Positions 6,735 to 14,654 of a DNA stretch of 27,528 bases are shown in pieces. The position numbers and the translations under genes are program-made. Source of the DNA: Planctomycetia bacterium (GTDB lineage Bacteria; Planctomycetota; Planctomycetia; Gemmatales; Gemmataceae); assembly GCA_025356615.1 (NCBI GenBank), contig JANXSH010000256.1:1-27528 (forward strand), given 5' to 3'. Each line of letters begins with the position of its first letter. Within the stretch, counting starts at the first letter, position 1. A model generated the notes under the pieces. That model was not told the origin of the DNA. It saw only the letters and a list, made by a program, of their open reading frames with translations, and ran no database searches.

Positions 6735-6766
6735 GGACTCATGTAACCCACCGCCGGAGTCCCACC

Positions 6767-8182
6767 ATGCTCACTCTCCTGGGCCGATCTCGTGCGACGT
6801 GCGACGGCCACTCACGCCGGGAGGTACTCCGCGCCGGGGCGCTGGCTCTGTTCGGCAGTGTCTTGCCGCAGCCTGCCGGAGCTTCGGCGAGGGTGACGGC
6901 ACCGGCGAAATCGGTCATCCTCATCGACCTCTACGGCGGCCCCAGCCACATCGACATGTTCGACATGAAGCCGGCCGCCCCGCGCGAGGTGCGCGGCGAG
7001 TTCGACCCGATCGCCACGTCGCTGACCGGCCTGCGCATCTGCGAACACCTGCCGCGCCTCGCCAAGTGGATGCACGAGACGACGCTCATTCGCTCCGTCA
7101 CGCACGGCTACAACAGCCACAACCCCTACGCCGTCATGACCGGGTTCACCGGCGGCAACGACCAGCAAGACTACTTCGCCCGCCCCTCGAACCACCCGAG
7201 CATGGGGTCGGTCTGCCAGTACCTCGGCATCGGGCAGACGCCCGGTGTTCCGGGCTACGTCCTCCTGCCGGCCTACCCCGGCTACTCCGAAGGTCTGCGC
7301 CGGGCCGGCCCCTACGGCGGTTATCTGGGCAACGCTTACAACCCGCTCTTCACGACGTGCGATCCGGATTTCGGCGGCCGCAAGGTAACACGAGGCGACC
7401 TGAAGGATTTCTACGACCCGACGATCATGCCGATCGGCGATCCCCTCCTGCCGATCCCGAAGGAGATCACCCTCGACACGCTCGATCGGCGGCGAAAACT
7501 GCTCGACCAACTCGACCGCGTCGCCTCGCGCTCGGAGATCGCCGGCCCAGAACAGGTCATGCAGAAGCGCCAGCGCCAGGCGCTCGAGTTGCTCCTCTCG
7601 CCGAAGGCGCGGCAAGCGTTCGACCTCGACCGGGAGCCGGCGCGGGTCCGTGATCGCTACGGGCGCGACGTGTTCGGCAGTAGCGCCCTGCTCGCCCGCC
7701 GACTCGTCGAGGCGGGCGTCACGTTCACCACGATCCACACCGAATCGTTGGGCAACGGCCACTGGGACACGCACGCGAACAATTTCAACCTTCTGAAGGG
7801 CTTCCTGCTGCCCTGGTTCGATCGCTCGCTGACCGCGCTGCTCGACGACCTCGAGACACGCGGACTGCTCGAGACGACGCTCGTCGTCGTCACCGGCGAC
7901 ATGGGCCGCACGCCGCGCGTCAACAAGAGCGCGGGCCGCGACCACTGGCCGCAGTGCGGCTTCTGCCTCCTCGCGGGCGGCGGCACTCGCAAGGGACTCG
8001 TCTATGGCTCCAGCGATGGCCAGGCCGCGTATGTCCGCGACTTCCCGGTCACGCCCGGCGACCTGTGCGCCACGATCTACCATCAAATCGGCATCGATCC
8101 AGATACGATGGTGCCGGACCAGAACGGCCGGCCTCTGCACATCACGCACGGCGGGAGCGTCGTGCGCGGCGTTCTGGCGTGA
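6767..8182 (+). CDS. DUF1501 family exported protein
   Basis: 471 residues. The leader contains HSRREVLRAGALALFGS (about residues 15-31), a twin-arginine export signal with a short hydrophobic stretch. The mature part has the DUF1501 landmarks: VILIDLYGGPSHIDMFDMKP, ICEHLPRLAKW, TLIRSVTHGYNSHNPYAVMTG, GHWDTHANNF, VVTGDMGRTPRVN and HWPQCGF. The family is related to sulfatase/alkaline-phosphatase folds and is strongly expanded in planctomycetes, typically beside DUF1549/DUF1553 cytochrome-like genes. No such partner is adjacent here, so this is a solitary copy with its own promoter. Its biochemical role is not established. Its stop is 12 bp from the end of a convergent gene. Confidence 0.93.
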   Translation: MLTLLGRSRATCDGHSRREVLRAGALALFGSVLPQPAGASARVTAPAKSVILIDLYGGPSHIDMFDMKPAAPREVRGEFDPIATSLTGLRICEHLPRLAKWMHETTLIRSVTHGYNSHNPYAVMTGFTGGNDQQDYFARPSNHPSMGSVCQYLGIGQTPGVPGYVLLPAYPGYSEGLRRAGPYGGYLGNAYNPLFTTCDPDFGGRKVTRGDLKDFYDPTIMPIGDPLLPIPKEITLDTLDRRRKLLDQLDRVASRSEIAGPEQVMQKRQRQALELLLSPKARQAFDLDREPARVRDRYGRDVFGSSALLARRLVEAGVTFTTIHTESLGNGHWDTHANNFNLLKGFLLPWFDRSLTALLDDLETRGLLETTLVVVTGDMGRTPRVNKSAGRDHWPQCGFCLLAGGGTRKGLVYGSSDGQAAYVRDFPVTPGDLCATIYHQIGIDPDTMVPDQNGRPLHITHGGSVVRGVLA

Positions 8183-8194
8183 GGCCGTCGCCGA

Positions 8195-9727
8195 TTAACG
8201 GAACTCGACCTCGCAGCGGACATTGTCCAGCTTGCGGAGGCCCGTCTCGCTGATCTTGATCGGCACCTTCACCCCCTGGATCGGCGAAAACGACTTGCCC
8301 ATGAGATACAGCGGCGCGATGCCGACGTTATGCGTCGCCCGCATCGTCCTTCCTCCCACGGTCTTCTCTCTCGTCGTCGTGTGGTGGAACATCCACCCAG
8401 GGATATCGGTGGTGCTAGACAGGTCGATCTCCTTCGTCGCGAGGACTCCTTTCTCCTTGTCGAGCAGGGTGACAACGAGGGTCGGCTTCCCAGCCAGGTG
8501 CTTGATGGCATCTTTGTGTACGCAGTCGAGTTGGTAGACGTTCCACGCGACGGCGGAATAGTCTTGGCTGCACGATGTCATCACCCACATGTACCAGCCC
8601 TTCTTCTCTTCTGGCAAGGTGAATCCGAAGAAGTCGTCCGCCTTCTGGATCTCGACAGGGATGATTTTGAGGGTGGTATCTCCCTTGGTCTTGTTGCGCA
8701 CGCTGGATGTGCCTGGCCCCTTACCCTTCGATGTCGTGTTGCGCACGCTGGATGTGCCTGGCCCCTTACCCTTCGATGTCGTTGCATTCCCAGCCTTTGC
8801 AGCAAACGTGAATCGTCTCTCATTGACTCTCACCTTTTCCAGCACGGCCACGAGGCGTCTGGAAGCTTCTTCGTACCTTTTTGGGTCGGCGGCGACCTGG
8901 ACCGTCAATTTCAGTTCGCCTGTGTCTTCGTCGTAGTCGCGAGCGGTCGGCTTGGCGGCCTGCGCGACGACGACCTTCGGGATGTCCTCGAGGGCGGCCT
9001 GCAACATCTCGGTCGCTCTCTTGCGTGCTTCGACCCGCGACAGCACTTCGGCGGCCATGCCCTCGCCGTAGATTTTGCGGACCTCGAACCCCGCATCCTC
9101 GAGTTTCTCGGCCAACTTCCGGTTGATGACCGTGGCGCTGATCTTCATGCGCCAGATGTCGCCCTCTTTCTTGCGCTCTAGCTCCTTGTAGCTATTCGCG
9201 ACGATGACGCCATCGGAGTACGTCAACACCTTGTCTTTGATGACTTTATCATTCTCGACCGTCGTCGTGCCGATCACGAGCGCCCCTGTGACCTTGCGCA
9301 CCGCATCGCGAATGGCGTCTTTGCGGGCCTCCTCGGGAGTCTCGCCGACTCCTTCCCCTGTCATGGTCTGAGTCGCGGGGACACTCGCCGCAGTCTTACC
9401 CTTCTCTTTCGGCTTATCCTTCTCTTTTTTCGCGACGGCGGCGACAGCCTCCCAGCGATTGGTGTCGCTGTCATACTTGTAGGTCTTGTCTTCACTGGTG
9501 ATGGAGGTGATCTCGGAAGCCTTGAACGTGGCTCTCTCGTTCAGTCTGATGCGAATACGGATCGTGGAAGTGGGCTGTTCGACGAGCCGACCGGACACCG
9601 TCTTCCCGGAGGCGAGATCGATGCGAATCGACTTCGATTTCTCGAGGACATCCGCCCCTTCCGCAAACAGGCAGCAGGACATCACCGCCGCGAAGGCGAC
9701 CAGGGCGTATCGTCGAAAGGTGGGCAT
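8195..9727 (-). CDS. Exported protein with FlgT_N/LPP20-like domain, last gene of a four-gene cluster
   Basis: 510 residues from the ATG at 9727, which follows GGAGGAAA; upstream in-frame codons to 9817 lack a leader and are not favoured. A signal peptide (FRRYALVAFAAVMSCCLFAEG) is followed by a small beta segment (GKTVSGRLVEQ), a Lys-rich linker (residues ~95-115) and a domain MTGEGVGETPEEARKDAIRD...GVIVANSYKELE that has the pattern of FlgT N-terminal/LPP20-like modules. A perfect 45-bp tandem duplication (8693-8782) encodes TTSKGKGPGTSSVRN twice in the middle. The C-terminal half (YMWVMTSCSQDYSAVAWNVY, GWMFHHTTTRE) is unrecognised. It lies in the envelope or outside; function unknown. Confidence 0.82.
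   Translation of the reverse strand: MPTFRRYALVAFAAVMSCCLFAEGADVLEKSKSIRIDLASGKTVSGRLVEQPTSTIRIRIRLNERATFKASEITSITSEDKTYKYDSDTNRWEAVAAVAKKEKDKPKEKGKTAASVPATQTMTGEGVGETPEEARKDAIRDAVRKVTGALVIGTTTVENDKVIKDKVLTYSDGVIVANSYKELERKKEGDIWRMKISATVINRKLAEKLEDAGFEVRKIYGEGMAAEVLSRVEARKRATEMLQAALEDIPKVVVAQAAKPTARDYDEDTGELKLTVQVAADPKRYEEASRRLVAVLEKVRVNERRFTFAAKAGNATTSKGKGPGTSSVRNTTSKGKGPGTSSVRNKTKGDTTLKIIPVEIQKADDFFGFTLPEEKKGWYMWVMTSCSQDYSAVAWNVYQLDCVHKDAIKHLAGKPTLVVTLLDKEKGVLATKEIDLSSTTDIPGWMFHHTTTREKTVGGRTMRATHNVGIAPLYLMGKSFSPIQGVKVPIKISETGLRKLDNVRCEVEFR
8693..8782 (-). repeat. Perfect 45-bp tandem duplication inside a coding region
   Basis: Two identical 45-base units, 8693-8737 and 8738-8782, each beginning GTTGCGCACGCTGGATGTGC on the plus strand. 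The unit is a multiple of three and adds 15 residues (TTSKGKGPGTSSVRN) per copy, in what is probably a flexible linker. Absolute identity suggests a recent or actively varying duplication. Confidence 0.95.
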
Positions 9728-9746
9728 GACACTTTCCTCCGGAAGA

Positions 9747-10265
9747 TTACTCGTCCTCGATCGGCTCGCCTTTGGAGTCGCAGATCGATCCCATGGCGAT
9801 GTACAACACGCTACCATCTTTGGAGAACCACTTGCCGACGACGGACATGCCTTTGACCATACCCCTGGTCTTGGTCTGCGTGATCGAGAGGACTTCCGAG
9901 ACGCTCTTGCCCTTCTCGCCCTTGTCGTCGATAACGATCTCGGTCTTCTCGGCCACCTTTTCCTCGTGAGCCACCTGCACGCCCTCGCGCTCGCCGACGA
10001 TGGCTGCCAACGCCTTGACCTTGCAGACCTTCTCCGCGTCGATGCGCGTCCTCGCCGACTTGTCCTTCAGGACGACGCTGCCGATTCCCATGACCACGCG
10101 ATTGCCGTTCTTCAGCCGAACGACTTTGGCCCCTGCGACCTCCATCAACAGCACGTTGCCGCGCAAGTAAGGCGCGAAGGCTTTCTCGAGCGTGACATCG
10201 CGAAATTTGTCATCGATGGCATCGGCCGGGGCCAACGCGATCAGCAACCAGGCGAGGGGGGCCAT
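9747..10265 (-). CDS. Small exported protein, third gene of the cluster
   Basis: 172 residues. A short signal peptide (APLAWLLIALAPADA) precedes a soluble domain with KVVRLKNGNRVVMGIGSVVL, AIVGEREGVQVAHEEKVAEK and TKTRGMVKGMSVVGKWFS then LYIAMGSIC. The second half aligns by eye with the 217-residue product of 11064-11717 (T..-RGM-V..-Y/W pattern), so the two are probably paralogues related to LPP20/FlgT-type modules. Its start overlaps the upstream gene's stop by one base (TAATG), implying coupled translation. I do not recognise a specific function. Confidence 0.78.
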   Translation of the reverse strand: MAPLAWLLIALAPADAIDDKFRDVTLEKAFAPYLRGNVLLMEVAGAKVVRLKNGNRVVMGIGSVVLKDKSARTRIDAEKVCKVKALAAIVGEREGVQVAHEEKVAEKTEIVIDDKGEKGKSVSEVLSITQTKTRGMVKGMSVVGKWFSKDGSVLYIAMGSICDSKGEPIEDE

Positions 10266-10993
10266 TACTCGTCTCCTCCGAGATCCTTCGTGTACTTCTT
10301 CGCGGCCTTCGTCAAAAATTTAACCCACACCGCCTCTTGCGCCTCGACCGCTTCGAGGGCTTCCTCGCGCTCGTTGGACAGGAGGAATCGATCGGTGGTC
10401 ACATCGTTGCGGAGCCTCTTCCAGTGCTTTTCGCCGCTCTCCTCCAGCTCGGCGACGCGAAGGAGGAACGCCTCGATGGTCGCCGGCTTCTTCGTCACCT
10501 TCTTTTCCGCTAACTCGAGATCCGTCTGGAGGCTCTCGCCGAGTTGTTTCCCCGTGTCGATCAGGTCGCGTTTCCGCGTGAGGAACGGCGTGTCGAACCC
10601 GAAGCGCACGCGGCCTGACTTCGTCGCCGGGGCTTCGGCATCCGAGCGAAGCAGCACGACATTCTTGCGCGGCACTCGAAACGTCAGCGCGTAGACTTTT
10701 CCGTCCTTCGCCGAGGTGAGGACGCGCCCTCCGCTGATCTCGAAACGGGCATTCTTTTCGCGGGTCAAATGTTTGGCAAGACCCTGCATGGCGTACTGTT
10801 CCGCCTTGAGACGATTGAGCCGATCATTAGTCGTATCGTCGAACGCCGTCACGGGCAGCATGCGGACGCGGACCTCGTGATCGTCGCCGACATCGCGGAC
10901 CACGGCCACGACCTGACGGGGGCCGCCGAGTTTATACGTCGTGGCCGCATCCGCCGAGACCAGGAGGGCGGTAAAGAGCAACACCGGGTGCAT
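10265..10993 (-). CDS. Exported hypothetical protein, second gene of the cluster
   Basis: 242 residues with a signal peptide (HPVLLFTALLVSADA). The N-terminal half has RQVVAVVRDVGDDHEVRVRM and KDGKVYALTFRVPRKNVVLL. The C-terminal ~110 residues are charged and helical (DLIDTGKQLGESLQTDLELAEKK, LRVAELEESGEKHWKRLRND, EREEALEAVEAQEAVWVKF), consistent with a coiled coil or helical bundle. GAAGGATC precedes the ATG. It sits 70 bp after the first gene of the cluster and overlaps the next by one base. No family was recognised. Confidence 0.76.
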   Translation of the reverse strand: MHPVLLFTALLVSADAATTYKLGGPRQVVAVVRDVGDDHEVRVRMLPVTAFDDTTNDRLNRLKAEQYAMQGLAKHLTREKNARFEISGGRVLTSAKDGKVYALTFRVPRKNVVLLRSDAEAPATKSGRVRFGFDTPFLTRKRDLIDTGKQLGESLQTDLELAEKKVTKKPATIEAFLLRVAELEESGEKHWKRLRNDVTTDRFLLSNEREEALEAVEAQEAVWVKFLTKAAKKYTKDLGGDE

Positions 10994-11063
10994 GGGGATC
11001 CTTCGCGCCAGGAAGACTCGCCGCGCCGATCGACTCGGCGCGTCGGGGATTTCGTCCCACCCG

Positions 11064-11717
11064 TCAGTCGTCGATCGTGACCTTCTTGTCTTCGATCTTC
11101 TTGTCTCCCGGCTTCGAGGGAGTACCCTTCTTGGCTGGGACGTCGCTGTCGAGGTCCGCCTTGGTCTTCTTCGTCGCCTCGGAGGTTTTGGAATTCCACT
11201 TCTTGACGAGATAGTACGTCTTGTCCTTCTCCGATATCTCGTAATGTGCGACCTGCATGCCGCGAAGGAATCCCTTGGCCGATCGCTCGTACTTCGTAGA
11301 GGTCCGCTCGAGCGACTTGCCCGCCTCGTTCATCGCGTCCTTGTTGTTGCCCTCATTCCCTTCCTGGAAGATGGCATGTTCGTCTTCGCTCTTTTCGTAG
11401 ACCTTGACCTCGGATTTGAGGAACTTGACGAATTCCGCGTCCGCCTCGATCGAGGCGCGCTGGCTAGCGACTTTCTTGCCCTTGGCCGCCCCGAGGACGG
11501 TGCTGATGCGAGACGACCCGACTACCAGGAGTGAAGTGATCTCGCCGGTTTTTGGGTCGTATTCGATGTTGTAGACGCCAGACGGGTAGCTGGCGACCTT
11601 GCTCAGATCGACGATCTTGCGGGCCTTGGGATCCTTGTTCTTTTCGTCCGCTGCGACCGACACCGACGCCATGACGAGGGCAGTTAGCAGCACGAGAAAT
11701 GCGAAAACTCGACGCAC
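11064..11717 (-). CDS. Exported hypothetical protein, first gene of the cluster
   Basis: 217 residues from a GTG start at 11717, supported by AAAGGAGT a few bases upstream. A clear signal peptide (FAFLVLLTALVMASVSVAA) is followed by YPSGVYNIEYDPKTGEITSL and a helical region. The segment GFLRGMQVAHYEISEKDKTY then YLVKKW matches the paralogous gene at 9747-10265. A Lys-rich tail (PAKKGTPSKPGDKKIEDKK) ends the protein. It is the promoter-proximal member of four genes all read leftward, diverging from proC across 333 bp. Its job is unknown; the shared signals point to an envelope assembly of several parts. Confidence 0.78.
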   Translation of the reverse strand: MRRVFAFLVLLTALVMASVSVAADEKNKDPKARKIVDLSKVASYPSGVYNIEYDPKTGEITSLLVVGSSRISTVLGAAKGKKVASQRASIEADAEFVKFLKSEVKVYEKSEDEHAIFQEGNEGNNKDAMNEAGKSLERTSTKYERSAKGFLRGMQVAHYEISEKDKTYYLVKKWNSKTSEATKKTKADLDSDVPAKKGTPSKPGDKKIEDKKVTIDD

Positions 11718-12050
11718 GGGCAGACTCCTTTGGGGTGTGACAGGCAGGAGGGGTACGATGCGGTTTTACCAGAGTCGATTCTAAGAAACGCCGCGCACCC
11801 TCGCAAGGGAAATGCGAGGCGGAATGGGAAAGTGGTCGAAAAAGGAGGAAGGAACCGAAGAACCCCTCGTGGGGCGAGGGGGAGGGATCGAGGGACGGCG
11901 CGGAAAAGGGCGAGTGGGAGTTACCGTCCCGGCTCCGTCGCCGAAGAAATACGTTCGAGTTGACACACCCCAATCGCACATGACCTCCCCCGTCTCTTGC
12001 CGGGTTGGTATGATACCTTTTTCTAGCAGGTCCATTCTCGAGGGGCGGAG
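11718..12050. other. Divergent intergenic region between exported cluster and proC
   Basis: 333 bases hold the start signals of two divergent transcripts. There is a GC-rich hairpin CCCCTCG/CGAGGGG (11863-11869, 11875-11881) with no T-tract. A TTGACA at 11960-11965 has no suitable -10 at 16-18 nt. A small open frame at 11812-12054 looks like noise (composition-driven, no ribosome site). Confidence 0.5.
12006..12014 (+). promoter_or_regulatory. Extended -10 promoter for proC-guaA
   Basis: TG at 12006-12007, one base, then TATGAT at 12009-12014: an extended -10 element 36 bases before the proC start. No good -35 hexamer lies at 16-18 nt, as is common for extended -10 promoters. Confidence 0.45.
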
Positions 12051-12875
12051 ATGAGTGAAGGCGGGTTACGAGTCGGGTTCCTCGGCGCGGGGCGCATGGC
12101 GACGGCCCTGGCCCGCGCCTGGGTTCGCGCCGATCGCATCAGCCTCACCTCGACTCTCGCCAGCGATCCGCTCCCCGCCGCGCGGGTCGGCTTCGAGCAT
12201 GACACCGGATGCCCGGCGACGGCGGACAACCGGGCCGTCGCCCGGCACGCCGACCTGCTCCTCCTCGCGGTCAAGCCGCAGACCATGTCGAACGTCCTCG
12301 CCGAGGTCCGCGAGATCGTGGCGGAGAGGAAGCCGCTCGTCGTCTCGATAGCGGCGGGGGTCACGCTGGGTCAACTCTCGTCCGAGTTGGGCGCATCGAC
12401 CCGACTGATCCGCGTCATGCCCAACACGCCGTGCCTCGTGGACGCCAGCGCCAGCGGATTCGCGCCGGGCGAACACGCCACGGACGAGGACGTTTCGCTG
12501 GTGCAGACGCTGCTCGACACCGTCGGCCGGGCGTTCCGCCTGCCCGAACAGTTGCTCGACGCGGTCACGGGCCTCTCGGGCAGCGGGCCGGCGTTCGTGT
12601 ATCTCGTCATCGAGGCGCTGAGCGACGGCGGGGTGCGCGTCGGCCTGCCGCGCGAGGTCGCGACGGCGCTCGCTGCACAAACCGTCCTCGGAGCGGCGAA
12701 GATGGTCCTGGAGACCGGCCTGCACCCCGGCGCGCTCAAGGACATGGTGGCCAGTCCCGGCGGGACCACCATCGCGGGACTACACGAACTCGAGCGGGCC
12801 GGCGTGCGCGGCGCGTTCATGAACGCCGTCGAGGCCGCCGCCCGACGGGCGGCGGAGTTGGGCAAGAAAGGCTGA
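12051..12875 (+). CDS. proC: Pyrroline-5-carboxylate reductase
   Basis: Catalyses the NAD(P)H-dependent last step of proline synthesis in the cytoplasm. 274 residues, as usual for the family. The N-terminal Rossmann motif is VGFLGAGRMATALARAW. LLLAVKPQTM, VSIAAGV, LIRVMPNTPCLV, TGLSGSGPAFVYLVIEAL and the C-terminal signature MVASPGGTTIAGLHELERAG are all intact. ATG at 12051 follows GGGGCGGAG. guaA starts 8 bp after its stop, so the two are likely co-transcribed, although the pathways are unrelated. A large +2-frame ORF starting inside it is only an upstream extension of guaA. Confidence 0.97.
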   Translation: MSEGGLRVGFLGAGRMATALARAWVRADRISLTSTLASDPLPAARVGFEHDTGCPATADNRAVARHADLLLLAVKPQTMSNVLAEVREIVAERKPLVVSIAAGVTLGQLSSELGASTRLIRVMPNTPCLVDASASGFAPGEHATDEDVSLVQTLLDTVGRAFRLPEQLLDAVTGLSGSGPAFVYLVIEALSDGGVRVGLPREVATALAAQTVLGAAKMVLETGLHPGALKDMVASPGGTTIAGLHELERAGVRGAFMNAVEAAARRAAELGKKG

Positions 12876-12883
12876 GCGGTCCC

Positions 12884-14431
12884 ATGAGTCAACCCGAAGA
12901 ACTCGTCCTCGTCCTCGATTTCGGGGCGCAATACGCCCAGCTCATCGCCCGCCGGGTGCGCGAGCAGAACGTGTTCTGCCAGCTCGTGCGCCACGACCTG
13001 ACGGCGAAGCGCATCGCCGAGCTGGCCCCGCGCGGCCTGATCCTCTCGGGCGGCCCGTCCAGCGTCTACGACAATGGCGCTCCGAAGTGTGACCCCAAAA
13101 TCTTCGACCTGGGCATTCCCATCCTCGGCATCTGCTACGGCATGCAACTCGCCTGTCAAGCGTTGGGCGGCGAGGTGAAGCCTGCCAGCAGCCGGGAGTA
13201 TGGCCGGGCCGTCGTCCGCGTCCATGAGTCGGCTGGCATCTTCGCGGGCATCCCCTCCGAGACCGTGGTCTGGATGAGCCACGGCGATCAGGTCCGTTCC
13301 GTCGGCGGCGCCTGGGTGGCGCTCGCCGAGACCGACACCTGCCCGCTCGCCGCCGTTCGCCATGTGACCCGACCCGTCTACGGCATCCAGTTCCACCCCG
13401 AAGTCAGCCACACGCCGCACGGCGGTCGCCTCCTGCGGAACTTCCTCACGGAGGTGTGCGGCTGCCGGGGCACCTGGGCGATGGGGTCATTCCTGGAGCA
13501 GACCATTACCCGCCTCCGCGAACAGGTCGGCGAGGACCGCGTCATCTGCGGGCTGTCCGGCGGGGTCGATTCGTCCGTCGTCGCGGCCCTGCTCGTCAAG
13601 GCGATCGGCAAGCAGGTCTCGTGCATCTTCGTCGATAACGGCCTGCTGAGGACCGGCGAAGTCGAGGCCGTCCGCCGCACCTTCGGCGACCACTTCGGGG
13701 CGGATCTGCACGTCGTCAGCGCCGGGCCGCGCTTCCTCGGGGCGCTCGCGGGCGTCACCGAGCCGCAGGAGAAGCGCCGCCGCATCGGGCACGTCTTCAT
13801 CGACGTGTTCGAGGACGAGAGCAAGCGGATCGAGGGCGTCCGCTACCTCGCCCAGGGCACGCTCTACCCCGATGTCATCGAATCCGGCGGCGCGATCGAC
13901 GGCCCGGCCGCGAGTATCAAGCTGCACCACAACGTCGGCGGCCTGCCCGAGAAGATGGGCCTCGAACTCGTCGAGCCGCTGCGCGACCTCTTCAAGGACG
14001 AGGTCCGCCGACTCGGCCTCGAACTCGGCCTGCCCGAGTCGCTCGTGATGCGCCACCCGTTCCCCGGCCCCGGCCTCGCCGTGCGCTGTTTGGGCGAGGT
14101 TCTCGAGGAGCGCCTCGTCGTGCTTCGACAGGCCGATTCAGTCCTCCTCGACGAGCTGAAGAAGTCCGGCTGGTACGGCAAGACGGCCCAGGCGTTCGCC
14201 GTGCTGCTGCCGATCCAGTCCGTCGGCGTGATGGGCGACGGGCGGACGTATGAGTCCGTCGTCGCCATCCGCGCGGTGCAGACCGAGGACTACATGACCG
14301 CCGACTGGGCGCATCTGCCGTATGAACTGCTGGCGAGCATTAGCACGCGGATCATTAATGAGGTGAAGGGGATCAACCGGGTGGTGTATGACATCTCGAG
14401 CAAGCCGCCGGCGACGATCGAGTGGGAGTGA
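12884..14431 (+). CDS. guaA: GMP synthase (glutamine-hydrolysing)
   Basis: Converts XMP to GMP using ATP and glutamine. 515 residues. A class I glutamine amidotransferase domain has GICYGMQ (nucleophile Cys84) and the His/Glu pair in GIQFHPEVSHT. An ATP pyrophosphatase domain has the PP-loop GLSGGVDSSVVAALL. The dimerisation domain ends KGINRVVYDISSKPPATIEWE, the standard C-terminus. ATG at 12884 is chosen; the same frame is open upstream only because it overlaps proC. A TTG-started small gene follows 4 bp after the stop. Confidence 0.98.
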   Translation: MSQPEELVLVLDFGAQYAQLIARRVREQNVFCQLVRHDLTAKRIAELAPRGLILSGGPSSVYDNGAPKCDPKIFDLGIPILGICYGMQLACQALGGEVKPASSREYGRAVVRVHESAGIFAGIPSETVVWMSHGDQVRSVGGAWVALAETDTCPLAAVRHVTRPVYGIQFHPEVSHTPHGGRLLRNFLTEVCGCRGTWAMGSFLEQTITRLREQVGEDRVICGLSGGVDSSVVAALLVKAIGKQVSCIFVDNGLLRTGEVEAVRRTFGDHFGADLHVVSAGPRFLGALAGVTEPQEKRRRIGHVFIDVFEDESKRIEGVRYLAQGTLYPDVIESGGAIDGPAASIKLHHNVGGLPEKMGLELVEPLRDLFKDEVRRLGLELGLPESLVMRHPFPGPGLAVRCLGEVLEERLVVLRQADSVLLDELKKSGWYGKTAQAFAVLLPIQSVGVMGDGRTYESVVAIRAVQTEDYMTADWAHLPYELLASISTRIINEVKGINRVVYDISSKPPATIEWE

Positions 14432-14435
14432 GAAT

Positions 14436-14636
14436 TTGACCGTCGAACAACTACAGTCCGTCGAAAACGGCGAACCCGTAACGGTGACTTTGGCCGATAT
14501 GGAATGCGTCCTCGTTCGCCGGGATGTCTTCCCCCGCCTCGAGCCGGATACCGGGCCGTGGACGATCGAGGAGATGAATCTGTTGGCGGACGAGGCGGAA
14601 GAGATGATTTCCCAAGAGGAATCACATGAACATTGA
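14436..14636 (+). CDS. Small antitoxin-like protein
   Basis: 66 residues if started at the TTG at 14436 (TVEQLQSVENGEPVTVTLAD, then CVLVRRDVFPRL and WTIEEMNLLADEAEEMI). No ATG or GTG is available between the guaA stop and the conserved-looking start. GGGAGTGAGA just upstream, partly within guaA, can serve as ribosome site. Short N-terminal strand-rich and C-terminal acidic helical parts are typical of type II antitoxins that planctomycetes pair with MazF/PemK-type toxins. I infer this from style, not from a confirmed match. Its end overlaps the ATG of a seven-codon stub that looks like the start of the missing toxin. Confidence 0.55.
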   Translation: MTVEQLQSVENGEPVTVTLADMECVLVRRDVFPRLEPDTGPWTIEEMNLLADEAEEMISQEESHEH

Positions 14637-14649
14637 ACGTGGGCAGTAG
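14626..14649 (+). pseudogene. Seven-codon stub, possibly the remnant of a MazF/PemK-type toxin gene
   Basis: An ATG overlapping the antitoxin-like gene by 11 bases opens MNIERGQ and hits TAG at 14647-14649. Toxins of the PemK/MazF family commonly begin M-x-I-x-R-G-D-V-V-L-V-D, so six residues fit this start before the sequence diverges. The 3' end of an opposite-strand gene begins at 14655. I infer that the toxin body was removed by a deletion or insertion just after codon 6. Confidence 0.35.
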
Positions 14650-14654
14650 CGATC

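Larger units (their letters stand above)
6323..6766. other. Gene-free stretch between PLC-like gene and DUF1501 gene
   Basis: I see no convincing gene in these 444 bases. The stretch holds inverted-repeat site D, a pair of 16-bp direct repeats and a promoter. The open frame starting at 6487 runs on into the DUF1501 gene in the wrong frame and loses any protein-like character there. Confidence 0.6.

Noticed and set aside
6487..7653. 388-codon ORF running into DUF1501
   Set aside because: Wrong frame over the DUF1501 gene with Arg/Pro-rich noise; no ribosome site at 6487.
6812..8149. 445-codon minus-strand ORF opposite DUF1501
   Set aside because: High-GC antisense shadow; no family features.
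11863..11881. GC-rich hairpin as a rho-independent terminator
   Set aside because: No T-tract and no gene ending nearby on either strand.
11812..12054. Small ORF upstream of proC
   Set aside because: No ribosome site, low-complexity Gly/Arg/Pro content, overlaps the proC promoter region.
12209..12883. Upstream part of the 740-codon frame ending as guaA
   Set aside because: Out-of-frame reading of proC; guaA begins at the ATG at 12884 with the standard N-terminus.
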